A stretch of DNA of 25,539 bases from Krasilnikovozyma curviuscula (GCA_014825775.1 MVAQ01000274.1:1-25539), one strand, 5' to 3'; counted from the first letter of the stretch, positions 1 to 10,039 are shown. Made by a program: numbers and translations. The notes: generated from the letters alone by a model not told the origin.

Positions 1-1
1 G

Positions 2-3000
2 ATCGGGGCGGGAGGGATAACCCCTCCTTCCAGAGCCAAAGTGCTTCCTTGGCTGAGCAACGTCGCTACTGGTCTACCTGCTAGAGATTCTGTGGTGGAA
101 GATGGTGAGTGTTCACTATTCTTTGCTTCTTCCCCCTCTTTCGATTCGAAACGCTCATGAAGGGCTGTCTTCTGCTCTGGTGTTCCAGTGAGATCGCCAG
201 ACTCCAACTGGTCCTTCAAACAGCAGGAAAACCTCAATCATCCAATCTCCTTTCCACCATTGAATGAAGGGGTTTCTATTCCAAGTCCTCAAGAGCGCGA
301 GAAGCGACCATTTGGGTCAGCCGGCGTGGCTAGTGGTGGAAAGGCAAGAAGCCGCAAAGGGTCTGTGGGAGATGAAAATCCAGTCAGTTCTCTGCTACCT
401 TCAGGTACGAGAGAACTTAATATTTATAACCTTGTAAGTTAAACTTCACCAGCCGACACCACCAGCAAAATCTCCACCTCCTGTCCTGGCGCAACAACAA
501 AACATAGTATCTCAGAAACCTACCGCTCAGCGTGTCACGATGTCTTCCTCTGGGCCGTCCTTTGGAAACCCTGTACCTCAAAGATATACGTTTGAACAAG
601 ATGAAGGACCAAGACTACCCCCTTCCAAAAGAAGATCTACCGGAGGTGACGTCCCAAACTTGAAAAGCGCGTACTATCTGAGGAAGATATTGAACGAAGA
701 GGTGAAGAGTCCGATCTTGGTTCGATCCGGAAGAATTACTTAATATTCAACTTACTTTTTTTTCGGTTTCTTCCTACAGGACGCAGGTGCAGAATTCATG
801 CGTCCAGAATCCAAAAAGAAACTCGATGAAGGCTGGAACGCTTCCGACAGCTCTCAAAAGAGTGCCAGAAATCAGTTCATATCTACAACGAAGTCGCAGG
901 AAAATCGCATAAAGAGAAAACAAGTTCCAGAAGTCTTGGAAGAAGATGAAGGACCGGGCAAGACATCTCGTCACAGTCTTCCTCACTCCAGTAAAACTGC
1001 GATTCACCGTGTTCGTCAAATAAGCGCTCAGAAGCAGTCTGATGATCTGGGAGTACGACATGAACAAACCATCTATGTTTCAAAACCTCATCAGGATCAA
1101 ACTTCGCCTTCGTCGACCGGCACGATCAGGCCTTCTTCGCCACTCGAGGCTCATCCTCACGATCCCCACCATTCAGGGAGACAACCCCGTATTCCATCGA
1201 AGGATCACAGAAACCTCGCCTTCCGACAGTCGTTCCTCCATGATGATACATTGAGACAGCTTCTTGCTGTGGTTGGGAGAGACGATGTTGGCGAAAGAGC
1301 AAAGCAGATTTTGGAGCAATGCGTGGTGAGGAGGATTGAGGAGATTGGATTTGAGAAAGCTGCGGAGAGCCTCTCACCCACAAGTCCAACACCAAGTGGA
1401 GTTGATTTATCTGGAGTACGTCTTTGTAGTTGTTTTGACCTGACGTTTAATTGACTTCGAATCTACTTGGCTCAGTCGCCTCCCTCATGGGCTACGAAGA
1501 TATTTGATCTGCTCCGAGCTACCTCTGAGAGAGTAGATGATCTCTATGCTCGTCAACAAGCTGGTAAACCTCCTCCATTGACTGTCGATGCCGTTGGGAC
1601 CAACTGCATCGACAAGGATGAACACGCTCAACAGATCCTTCAAGACCTTCTTTACTCAGACCAACACCATTCAACGATAGCCCCAAATTCCAACAGCCCT
1701 TACAACAAAGTTTCTGCTTGTAACTTCCATCCAATCGGACCAGGTTCCCCTCATCAGATAACTGACGGAACCACCAGTCCAGTTTCTGATTCAATGCCAC
1801 CTCCGCCATCACCATTCAGAAGATCTTTCAACAAGGATGATTCTAGTCCGAGTCGAACGTACTCGAAAGCTGATGGACCGCGCCAAATTCAGCAGCAGGA
1901 AGGTGTGGCTGGTCGAGATACCATCTTCGACACTGAAGTCTCATCTCTGATGCTAGGTAGCTCTGGAATCCCAAAAAATGGCCAGATTCCAATGATCAAT
2001 GTCCAACCACCCAGTACTCTGCTTGACTCCAATAGTCGGGATCGCACTGCTCGATATGGCTCTAGTGAAGATCACAGTAACGACTATCAACAGAGTCAAG
2101 CTCCGTTGTCAGCTGTACTTCCAACTCAGCAGTTACAAGACGAGACGAACCAAGACCCTGGTCCAGATGAGGAAGAAGATGGAATCGCGATCGAGCTTGT
2201 TTCACCTCAACGAAGCAATACTGCTCAGCCTCCGACTCAGAAACAACCAGTTTCAGCACAGCCGATCCAAAGATCACCAATTCCACCTATGTATGTTGTA
2301 CCACCTTCGCCAATGGTCCTCTACAACCAGTCCCCTGAGAAGAAACGTGGTGAGAAGCCACCGAGCGTGTCAAGTACTGCCGTTGATCCTTTGCTGCATC
2401 AGCTACCAGATCCTAGACCTTGGGATCTTGTCACTCAAAGATGTGAGTGTTTGAGTGCTCTATGAAGGTTCCAGTTGATTCTTACCACTGATAGAAAAAT
2501 CCGTGATTTGTTTGCATTGCGTCGGACGACAGTATAGTACGTCTGTCGTCCATTGTTTCTCCCCTCCTTCCAACTTCCCAAGTTGAAACATCCGTCTTTT
2601 ATTCTAACAGCGACTGGACCTTGATCTGGACAGAAGACGACTTCTCCAAAGCGCTGGCCGACATCTCGCTCAACCGCCAAGTCAACTCGTTTGCCCTCAC
2701 CATTTGGCTGACTGTCTCATACAAGAGGCACCTGAGGAAAGTCATCTGTAGCTACCCTTTGTCTTCCGTCGATAAGCTGGTGGTGAGTCCTGTGATGGCT
2801 GATCAGTTGAATACTGCTTGTCTGAACGTGAGTCTTAAATCACTTTGCCGCGCTGCTTCGACTTCAGTTTTATATTGACTAAATTCTTACGCTGCTTCTT
2901 AAGAAACGAGTTGAAGATGCACGGATTATTTTGGAACAACTTTGGAATCCATTTGGGTTGGCTCAACTGAACAGCAACGGGATGCCTCGAGTCATTTTGG

Positions 3001-3765
3001 CTGTGTGTCGATACCGCGTGAGTAAGCAGCGTCTTCCATCTCTCAAGTCCATACATCTCTGACCTGTTACCCTTTCTACTCCATTCTTCTCTACACCACC
3101 TCTCCTTCCTCTCTATCGCATCCCTACCAACCAGAACGAAGAAGACTCGTGGTCCGTCCACCGGTTCGATCTGCCGACTGGCGCGATGACGACTTACATG
3201 TTCTACTCTGGTGAGCGAAAGAAGCTGTCAGACGGAAGACCGTTCAGCTGGTGGTATGCGATAAGGAAAACTTGGCCGGAAGCTAAAATCAAACATCCTG
3301 ATCATCGTGAGCTCGTCGCATTTTGCGGTTGAAACTGATATCTAGGAACTGACACAGATTTACCCCGTTTTTCTCTAACGTTGTCACTCACTTAACATTG
3401 CAACACTCTCTAGTGGTTCAGAAGCTCGAAGTTACCCAGCTTCCTTCTGAAGAGCGGTACGATGCTTCGCTCATGGCTGCCAACTGCTTCCGCAACGTCC
3501 TCCTGGGCTTGCGACACGACCGCCCAACGGACCTGAAGAAGCTCAGAGAGCTCATTTGGATGGAGGCGAGTTTCTTTATTTTAAATCCATTCCAACTTGA
3601 CGCACCTGCCTGATAGAACGCTCACACGCGCAATTTATGATTTGGGGGATGTAGGTGAGGAACTTATTGAGGAGGAAAGGCGAGGGAAGGCTGGTACTGA
3701 ACACGAGCAATGATGGGGTCGGAAGTGGTGGGAGGATCAGAGATCTAGATGGCGTCGACCTGTAG
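2..3765 (+). CDS. Large disordered protein with folded C-terminal region, 5'-truncated; family not recognised
   Basis: The gene runs in from the left edge, so its start is missing. Exons I assembled: 2-104, 189-404, 466-701, 780-1415, 1476-2442, 2538-2827, 2904-3017, 3135-3306, 3414-3565, 3655-3765. They total 2997 nt, giving 998 residues plus a TAG stop. Roughly the first 720 visible residues are low in structure: rich in Ser, Pro, Gln and basic or acidic runs, as in a nuclear scaffold. The last 280 look folded, with Trp-rich and hydrophobic strands (EEDSWSVHRFDLPTG, SWWYAIRKTW, VTQLPSEERYDASLMAANCF). That order loosely resembles a Ulp1/SENP peptidase (W strand, then Gln, then Asp-Cys-Gly), but the catalytic His and Cys are not visible. 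Treat that as a guess. The exon 5/6 junction (2442/2538) is the least certain, and the last intron needs a GC-AG boundary (GCGAGT donor at 3566). The 3' end converges on the GRG-1-like gene, 153 bp away. Confidence 0.75.
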
Positions 3766-3918
3766 GTGGACGGGTAAACGGTTGCTGAGAAATACCTTTC
3801 TTGCACGGAGAAGCGATCAAGTGACAACGAGCAATTGTCCATCAATACAACACAATAATGTGATCCTTATTTACTGATACTGAGTAGATATCAAAATTTT
3901 GTCCTTCATGCTGCCTGC

Positions 3919-4305
3919 TTAGATTTGTTGCTTGTTAACTTCGGCCTTAGCGTCGTGCTTCTTCTCGTCAGCCTTGTCACCGACGGCGTCGAAGGCAGCG
4001 GAGGCTCTCGTTGAAAGCGAAGCGTTAGAGTCCTTCAAGGTAAGAGAGACAACTGGTCAGCAGAGGGTTCGAGGAGATGAGATGTTTCGCGAAAGCTCAC
4101 CTTGGCGACTTCCTTGTTGGTCTCCTTGGAGGCTGAGGAGGTGGCAGACTGGATGGATTCAGAAACCTGGAGGAGGGTCAGAGGAGGGGAGTAAGTGACT
4201 TCGCTCGTGGCTATGCATTGAATTAAGAGTGAAGCTCACGTAGTTTACTGTTCCAGAAACTCCGTCAGAAACAGCGTTGGCGATGTTAGACAAGGTAGCA
4301 GACAT
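3919..4305 (-). CDS. GRG1: Glucose-repressible GRG-1/CCG-1-like small protein, paralogue A
   Basis: Three exons on the minus strand: 4240-4305, 4101-4166 and 3919-4032, coding for 81 residues. The protein is small, hydrophilic and rich in Ala, Lys, Ser and Asp, with the family core SASKETNKEVAKDSNASL followed by DAVGDKADEKKHDAKAE. This matches the fungal grg-1/ccg-1 family (Neurospora glucose-repressible, clock-controlled gene 1), whose members are abundant under carbon starvation and stress. Their biochemical role is unknown; an LEA-like protective role is only a suggestion. By my count about two thirds of residues are identical to the divergent neighbour at 4751-5217. The first intron (after ...NY) is at the same place and phase in both. 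The second intron falls after EVAK here, a site not interrupted in the partner. The ATG is contiguous, and a TATA-like box lies about 100 bp upstream of it. Confidence 0.9.
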
Positions 4306-4402
4306 TGTGATGAGTTGAGAGTAGTTTGTTTGATTGAAACAGAGGTTAGGTAGAGGTATTGGTTTGGTTGAGGAGGAATTGACGAAGGTCAGGCAGACCT
4401 GC

Positions 4403-4410
4403 TTTATATA
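4403..4410 (-). promoter_or_regulatory. TATA box for GRG-1-like paralogue A
   Basis: On the minus strand this reads TATATAAA, about 98-105 bp upstream of the ATG at 4305. It is a strong match to the TATA consensus, as expected for highly inducible fungal genes. Confidence 0.65.
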
Positions 4411-4646
4411 CCCCTCTTCCTCTCTTGTTCCGCAATGTCGTCATGGGTGGTCAGACCTCCCCGCTGGAAACCCACACAGGATAGGCAGCGCGTGGCGAGC
4501 TCCGACGTCATGATGAGGGCGGAAAGAACGACGACGAAACGGAAAGTCCCTCGCTGGAACGGTCCAGATCAACTTCGCCATCATTGCAATCGATGACCTC
4601 AGTGGCGAAAATAAACACGCCATCTCGACTGACTCCACAAAATCCC

Positions 4647-4654
4647 TATATAAG
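4647..4654 (+). promoter_or_regulatory. TATA box for GRG-1-like paralogue B
   Basis: TATATAAG lies about 97 bp upstream of the A of the split start codon (4751). It mirrors the box of the divergent paralogue in type and distance. Confidence 0.65.
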
Positions 4655-4750
4655 AAGCTCAACATCCTTCTTTTTCTAATTCTCAACAAACACATCCACT
4701 CTACAACCTTTACCTACCTTTACCAACACATTTATCAATCTTAACTCATA

Positions 4751-5217
4751 AGTGAGTGGTCTCCAATTCTATTCGTTTCCTCGTGCTCGTTGCTGACGTT
4801 GCCCATTCCATCCCATCGCAGTGTCTTCTACTCTCGGAAACGTCGTCAACTCTGCCGCTGACTCCATCTCATCAGGTGTCAACTACGTGAGTTCTCAACT
4901 CTTTTCTTCTCTACACGTTCGCACCCCTTACGTTCTGCCCATTTTCGTTGGCTGCCATAGGTCTCTGAGACTGTCCAATCCACACTGTCCGGTGCTTCCA
5001 AGGAGACCAACAAGGAAGTTGCTAAGGATTCTGATGCCTCCCTTGGCACTCGTCTTTCAGCTGGAAAAGGTGAGTTTCTCTGCACACAGTACCATCTGCC
5101 GCGAAACCTTTACCGACCTCCTCCCCAATTTCGATTGAAATTTCAGACGCCATCGGTGACAAGTTCGATGAGTCCAAGCACGATGCTAAGGCTGAGGCCA
5201 ACAAGCAGTCTGCTTAA
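4751..5217 (+). CDS. GRG1: Glucose-repressible GRG-1/CCG-1-like small protein, paralogue B (split start codon)
   Basis: Coding exons are 4751 (one base), 4822-4886, 4961-5069 and 5147-5217, giving 81 residues. The start codon is split: exon 1 ends in ...CATAA before a GTGAGT donor (4752), and exon 2 begins TGTCTTCT after a CAG acceptor (4821), so ATG forms only after splicing. The resulting N-terminus MSSTLGN aligns without gaps to MSATLSN of the divergent paralogue and both proteins are 81 residues, which supports the model. The core SGASKETNKEVAKDSDASL and the tail KHDAKAEANKQSA are family hallmarks (grg-1/ccg-1, stress and starvation induced, function unknown). The last intron interrupts GK/DAIG in phase 1 and is absent from the paralogue. 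The upstream region has its own TATA box and is shared with the minus-strand gene. Confidence 0.9.
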
Positions 5218-5630
5218 GTCTGCTTGAGCGCATTGAGGCCACTCCTCCCACTGTAGCGACTAGTTTTTAACGAACCCACTATATTCTTGATGCATTGATT
5301 AAAGAAAATCCTTCTCTGCGACAATGAGCGAGACATTAAATCAATCTGAGAGCCCGCTCCGGTTGAAATATGAGTTGGAAAAAAAAAGGTGAAGTGGACA
5401 CCGTCATCGTCGCTCTCGAGTCACAGCGAAACCACAACGTATCTTCTGCAGCGGCCGCCTCAGTCAACCATGCGTGTATGCATTCGAGATATTGTTCGGA
5501 TTTGGACCAAAAGCGAGATAGGCTTCTTGCAGTCAAAGTGGAATCAATTAAGTGCTCATGCCAAATCTGCCAAAACGAACGAGGCCCTTCCGTCTCTACG
5601 TTTATTTCTTACAACTTTCTATTCCACACT
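5218..5630. other. Convergent 3' intergenic region
   Basis: These 413 bp lie between the stop codons of the converging GRG-1-like gene (+) and the GST-like gene (-), and would hold both 3' UTRs. Open frames of 66-97 codons overlap here on both strands (for example 5370-5663 +, 5389-5634 +, 5336-5536 -). None has recognisable domains, they contradict each other, and one runs into the GST-like coding sequence. I see no RNA gene, and call no gene. Confidence 0.55.
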
Positions 5631-7032
5631 CTAAAACCCATTCACAGCCTTCTCTCGCACTAACGGAACGAGCTCGTCCTCCTTCACCAAGCCTGTCTCA
5701 AAGAACGTCGTGACCCATTTGTTGACAAATGGCAGCGACGGGTGGAGCCATGTGTTGAGCGTCAGGTCAGTGTTGGTCCTCGAGTAAGGGAAGAATCTAA
5801 CGTCCAAGCAGAAGTTAATGTCAATTCGTATTGTCAAGACAAAGTACGGGAGAGAGAGGGACCTAATACGCACGCGAAGACGCAGAAGTCGGATTGCGTC
5901 GGTTTCACACCTGCGAGGAAGGAACCGTGTTCTCCCCGTTCGGATCGTTCACGGAGCATCGTATCAATAATTGATAGTCTGAGTGAGGATAAGAATTTGG
6001 CCAGAAAAAGAGTATATATCAGTTATAAATCCTTGCCGAACATACTGCCAGGCACACGAACGCCGTCACTGTCTAGTGACTGGCCAAAAAAAGAAAGATC
6101 TCTAGTCGACGAGGAAAACTCACTGTTTCCTAGTAGCCGCATACTGTTGCTCGCACCACTCGGCGTCACCGTTAAGGGCGACGAGCTCGTCCATCCTAGA
6201 CTGCCCCACTTTGTCGAGGAACGCTTGGCGCGACTTGAGGTCTGAATTCGGGCCAGACTCAGGGAAGTGGGCATAGGACTGTTGGAAGTGAAAAATACAG
6301 AGGAGGGGGTAAGTCGCTTGGGATAGGATGAGATGGAGGGTGATGGTTGATCGAGGAAGGGATTCCGGAGCTTACTGTGTGAACGACGCAAGGACGGATT
6401 TCGTGAGCCAGGCATTTATCCACCTAGCACAAGGAATCATAGCCATTGCGAATACTAGTCAGAGATGAGGTAGCTAAGTTATTATGAGATGAGAGAGCTC
6501 ACCCAGTGTTCCATGAATCGGGCGTGGGATTGGCCCGCTAGGACGTTGTCCCTAGAGGAGTTACCACCTGGGGCAAAGAGAGATAGTGTTGGTGTTGAGT
6601 AGGTCTCTTCGAGCTGTAATTGGGCCAACGAGTGTCAATCCCAGGTATGCAAGTCACAGTACGATACAACTGAATTCAGAGAGACGAAACGTACGTAGAG
6701 AGCAATGTTGAATGAATCCATGATAATACGTTCTGTTCCATCGTCTTCAGCAACGATCAACGTCTGTGATTAGGAATAGTCAAGTGCGGTCGGTAAGTTT
6801 CCAGATCCGAATCACGATAGATTGGCCGCAGACTCACTGGTAAAGTGACCTTGGGCACTTCGAACTTGCGAGGAAGGACTTCCCTCAGCTCCGGGATAGT
6901 AACAAAGACAGAGTTGTATTCGAGATTGAGCACTCGGAAGGGCAAGAGTGTTTTCCAGACGTGAGGCGCGAACGACATGGGTTTTTTTGGATCTGGATTG
7001 AACCCGAGCTGATAAAGCGTATAAGAGACCAT
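5631..7032 (-). CDS. Glutathione S-transferase-like protein
   Basis: Seven minus-strand exons, 5' to 3': 6838-7032, 6695-6763, 6503-6613, 6376-6423, 6124-6278, 5874-5978, 5631-5796; 849 nt, 282 residues, TAG stop. The N-terminal half is a thioredoxin-like GST domain: HVWKTLLPFRVLNLEY (helix 1, strand 2), VTLP with the expected cis-proline near residue 65, and MDSFNIALYLEETY with the Asp-Ser pair that binds the gamma-glutamyl part of glutathione in this fold. The C-terminal half is helical and contains PTQSDFCVFA, like the conserved buried Asp region of GST C-domains. The likely role is cytosolic glutathione conjugation or reduction; the substrate is unknown. It is divergent from the Baeyer-Villiger monooxygenase with only 237 bp between start codons, so the two may be co-regulated in detoxification or catabolism. 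Exon 4 is 48 nt; its frame fits the C-domain better than the alternative frame. Confidence 0.88.
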
Positions 7033-7143
7033 ATTTCAAGAATCTTCTGGTGTACACGGTTGACTGGAAGGTGGAAGGGGCGATTCAGGCTGGGTTATCG
7101 AGACGGACAAGGAGCAGCGTTCCAGCCGTGGGGGCGAAAACAC

Positions 7144-7163
7144 ACGGAAGGGGCTACGGAAGG
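7144..7163 (+). repeat. Two direct ACGGAAGG copies, 12-bp spacing
   Basis: ACGGAAGG occurs at 7144-7151 and again at 7156-7163, one helical turn plus about two bases apart. It is a candidate tandem activator site in the GST/BVMO promoter, seen directly; function is inferred. Confidence 0.5.
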
Positions 7164-7180
7164 AACAGTCGCCTCATTTT

Positions 7181-7196
7181 CAGGGATCAGTCCCTG
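7181..7196. repeat. Perfect inverted repeat CAGGGA-N4-TCCCTG
   Basis: Six-base arms CAGGGA and TCCCTG flank a TCAG spacer, ending 4 bp before the TATAAAG box of the BVMO gene. The position next to the TATA box suits an operator-like protein-binding site. Six-base palindromes also arise by chance. Confidence 0.5.
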
Positions 7197-7269
7197 GGAG
7201 TATAAAGTCTAATGTTGCTCTTACCTCTGACCTTCCAACCCACATATACTCTACCTCGATTCTACACTC

Positions 7270-10039
7270 ATGCCTATTGCTACTCCAGCTCCAGCCAGCG
7301 AACATTGGCCATCGACGTGAGTCTGTTCCCTTAATCGGTGTCTTTGTATCTTTCCCCCCGTTTCTCATACTTTTGCTGATTTCGATGGCTGCCTTTGCAT
7401 TACATGGAAACCCACAGCAATGATCGTGGATATACAATCCCAGAGCAAGTCTACGGTACCCTTCATCCGGTCAAAATCATCTCTATCGGTGCCGGTATCT
7501 CTGGTATCTGCCTCGCTCACGAGATCCAGGCTCGAGGACCCAACTCCAAGATTGATCTCTCCATCTACGAACTTGGATCTGATGTTGGTGAGTAGAGCCC
7601 CCAAAGTTCGAGTATTGGCAGGTCTAGTCCGCTTGGGACTTATTCTTCTTTCTCCTTGCGTCACTTCAGGCGGAACTTGGTTCTGGAACTCTTACCCAGG
7701 GTACGTAATAGATATTGACAACCTATGTAGTCTTCTTCTTGTGTCAGAGGAGCTCCTTTGACAAATTATATCCATTTGTCCAGTTGCCGGTGTGATATCC
7801 CATCCGTCAACTACCAAATGAGGTGTGTATCTCATTGTACTAAATTCGGATCTCCCGGTGCAGTGCTTACTCCTTTATTTACTCTTTAGCTGGTCACCGA
7901 ACCCGGACTGGCCCGAATTGTAAGTCGTCATCGTTCGATATGAGCTAATCAGTCTCGCATCTCGCACTCACGCGCTCCTCACCAATTCTAACACTTCGCT
8001 TCTATTCAGCTACGCTACTGCTCCAGAAATCCATAAATACTACCGTGGACTCGTGGACAAGTATAACCTCTGGCCTTACATCAATCTCAATCACGAAGTC
8101 GTCCACGCGGAATGGTTCAACGATGTCAGCAAGTGGAAGATCACCATTAAAGGACCTGATGGAAAGACGTTTGTGGATGAATGTGATATTTTCATCAACG
8201 CTGGAGGTTAGTCATCCACTTGCATCACTGCCCTCATTCCCCAAGCTTACTGGTCTCTATTTAGGTGTGTTGAACGCTTGGAAGTGGCCCGATATCAAGG
8301 GTCTTCACTCCTTCAAAGGCGATCTCGTCCATACTGCCCGATGGCCCAAGGACCTCGATTACAAAGGCAAGCGCGTAGCAATCGTCGGATCAGGATCGTC
8401 TGGTATTCAGTTGCTGGCGACGGTCCAGCCCGAAGTTAAGCAGATCTTCCATTGGATCAGATCTCCCACCTGGATCACTGCTGCTTTTGCTCAACAATAC
8501 GCTGGTGAAGGTGGTCAGAACTTCGAGTGTGAGTTCGGCCGTCTTTATAGCACGCTTGCTCGCCGACTCACTGATTCCTCCGTTTACTACAGACACTGAG
8601 GAACAGAAGAAAAAGTTCGCTGCGGACCCGAAGCATTCTCTCAAGTATCGAAAGATGATGGAGGTGAGAGTCATCTGTTCCCTCTCATGTTGTGATCAGT
8701 GACTTACGTGTGTCTTTCCATAATTCGCAACAGTCCGAACTCAACAAGCGATTCCGGTTTATTGTCCAAGGAACACCCGAACAAAAGGCTGCTCTCGCCT
8801 ACGCTAATTCTGACATGCGAGCCAAGCTCCAGAATAACGAACGTCTCATTAATGCCATCGTGCCAACCAAGTTCGTCGTTGGATGCAGACGGCCAACACC
8901 CGGTAACGGATATTTGGAAGCTTTGCTGGAACCAAACGTCCACACTTTCACCGAGATGTTCCAGACTGTTACAGAGAAGGGCTTCATTGATGCTGAAGGT
9001 GTTGAACACGAAGTTGACATCTTCGTTTGCGCTACGTGAGTTCTATTGTCATTGTTTTTTTACACCTGGGCACTCCTTTTTTTTTACGGAAGTTTCTCTT
9101 TGCAGTGGATTTGATACATCTTTCAAACCAAGATTCCCAGTAATTGCTAATGGTGTCAACGTTCAGGATAGATGGAAGGATTACCCCGTCGACTCGTACA
9201 TGTCGATCGCTGTCAAGGACACTCCAAACGTAAGTTCATCTCTCGCCCTCTCTCTCTGTGCTATATTCTTACCTGACCTCTCCTGGCATCTTGTCGTCCT
9301 TGAATCACATCCAGTATTTTATGTACTATGGCCCTCACGGTCCAACTGGTCACGGTTCAGGTTAGACGCTTCTTCACTAGCATAGATCGCTTATGTTCTT
9401 CACTCACTGACTCACCTTCTCGTATTAGGTGCGCCAATGATCGAAGCCATAACTTCTTCGCTCATGCAAATGATTACCAAGATCCAAAGAGAAAACATCA
9501 AGACCATGACCATCAAATCGAAAGCTGCTGACGACTACAACGAGCACCGAGAGCTGTACCTGAAGAGAACCGCTTGGGCAGGAAATTGTTCATCGTGGTT
9601 CAAGCCTGGACCAACTGGTGGGTACCCATCTTCCACCTTCCTGTGTTCTGTTACCTTCGCTGGAGACTGATTTCGCTGTCATGCCGACACAGCTTCGCCG
9701 GTAATGTTCCCAGGCAACAGAGTCTTGTTCATTGAGCTTCTCACCAATATTCGATGGGAGGACTGGGAGTACGAATATGGCTATTCCAACAACAGATTTG
9801 GTTACTGTGGTAACGGTTTCACCATCAGAGAGGAAGATGGACGCGGTGAGTAGCGCCGGAGCATTTTGGAACATCATGTTTTGGCCATCGCACTGACTCT
9901 GCCCTTGCGATCCTCTTTGTAATTAGATACAACATTCTACTACGGTCTTTTAGATGGAAAGGATGAACAGCCAGATTATTCTGACATTGCTGATTACTAC
10001 AGCAACATGCCATCTGGTGTGCCTCCCACGAAGGTGTGA
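7270..10039 (+). CDS. Baeyer-Villiger flavin monooxygenase
   Basis: Fourteen exons: 7270-7316, 7418-7587, 7670-7700, 7784-7822, 7890-7919, 8010-8206, 8265-8528, 8593-8663, 8734-9035, 9106-9229, 9315-9360, 9429-9617, 9693-9845, 9927-10039; 1776 nt, 591 residues. It would use FAD, NADPH and O2 to insert oxygen next to a ketone carbonyl, making an ester or lactone. Evidence: an N-terminal FAD Rossmann motif GAGISG (residues 40-45), GGTWFWNSYPGCRCD as in BVMOs, the diagnostic fingerprint FKGDLVHTARWP (188-199, fitting FxGxxxHxxxW[P/D]), and a second Rossmann motif GSGSSG (213-218) for NADPH. No signal peptide is visible, so it is probably cytosolic. Length is within the usual 540-650. Three consecutive exons are only 31, 39 and 30 nt, and each boundary restores conserved sequence. 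Substrate unknown; the family includes cyclohexanone, steroid and phenylacetone monooxygenases. Neighbours: divergent GST-like gene and downstream PLP enzyme. Confidence 0.93.

Larger units (their letters stand above)
4306..4750. promoter_or_regulatory. Shared divergent promoter of the two GRG-1-like genes
   Basis: This 445-bp gap separates the two divergent paralogues and contains no gene I can support. A TATA-like box sits about 100 bp from each start codon (4403-4410 for the minus gene, 4647-4654 for the plus gene), leaving about 230 bp of common upstream sequence. That middle part holds CCCCGC at 4459-4464 (complement GCGGGG, which fits the SYGGGG core of Mig1/CreA-type glucose repressors). 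It also has GACGTCA at 4504-4510, close to a CRE/ATF site, and two CGGAAAG copies 20 bp apart at 4520-4526 and 4540-4546. A Mig1-type site would suit glucose-repressible genes, but a 6-bp match occurs by chance often. The TATA boxes are what I trust most. Confidence 0.6.
7033..7269. promoter_or_regulatory. Bidirectional promoter between GST-like and BVMO genes
   Basis: This 237-bp region carries the 5' flanks of both divergent genes. TATAAAG at 7201-7207 is 63-69 bp upstream of the BVMO ATG and is its likely TATA box. Just upstream are a perfect inverted repeat (7181-7196) and two direct copies of ACGGAAGG (7144-7151 and 7156-7163). CGG triplets are typical half-sites of fungal Zn2Cys6 activators, so a pathway-specific regulator is plausible but unproven. 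I see no clear TATA box for the GST-like gene. Confidence 0.55.

Noticed and set aside
5318..5355. Possible box C/D snoRNA (ATGAGCGA ... CTGA)
   Set aside because: The C-box match is imperfect and the two boxes are only about 20 nt apart, too close for a C/D snoRNA.
5336..5663. Overlapping small open frames on both strands in the convergent 3' region
   Set aside because: They contradict each other, lack domains, and one continues into the GST-like coding sequence. Chance frames in 3' UTRs are more likely.
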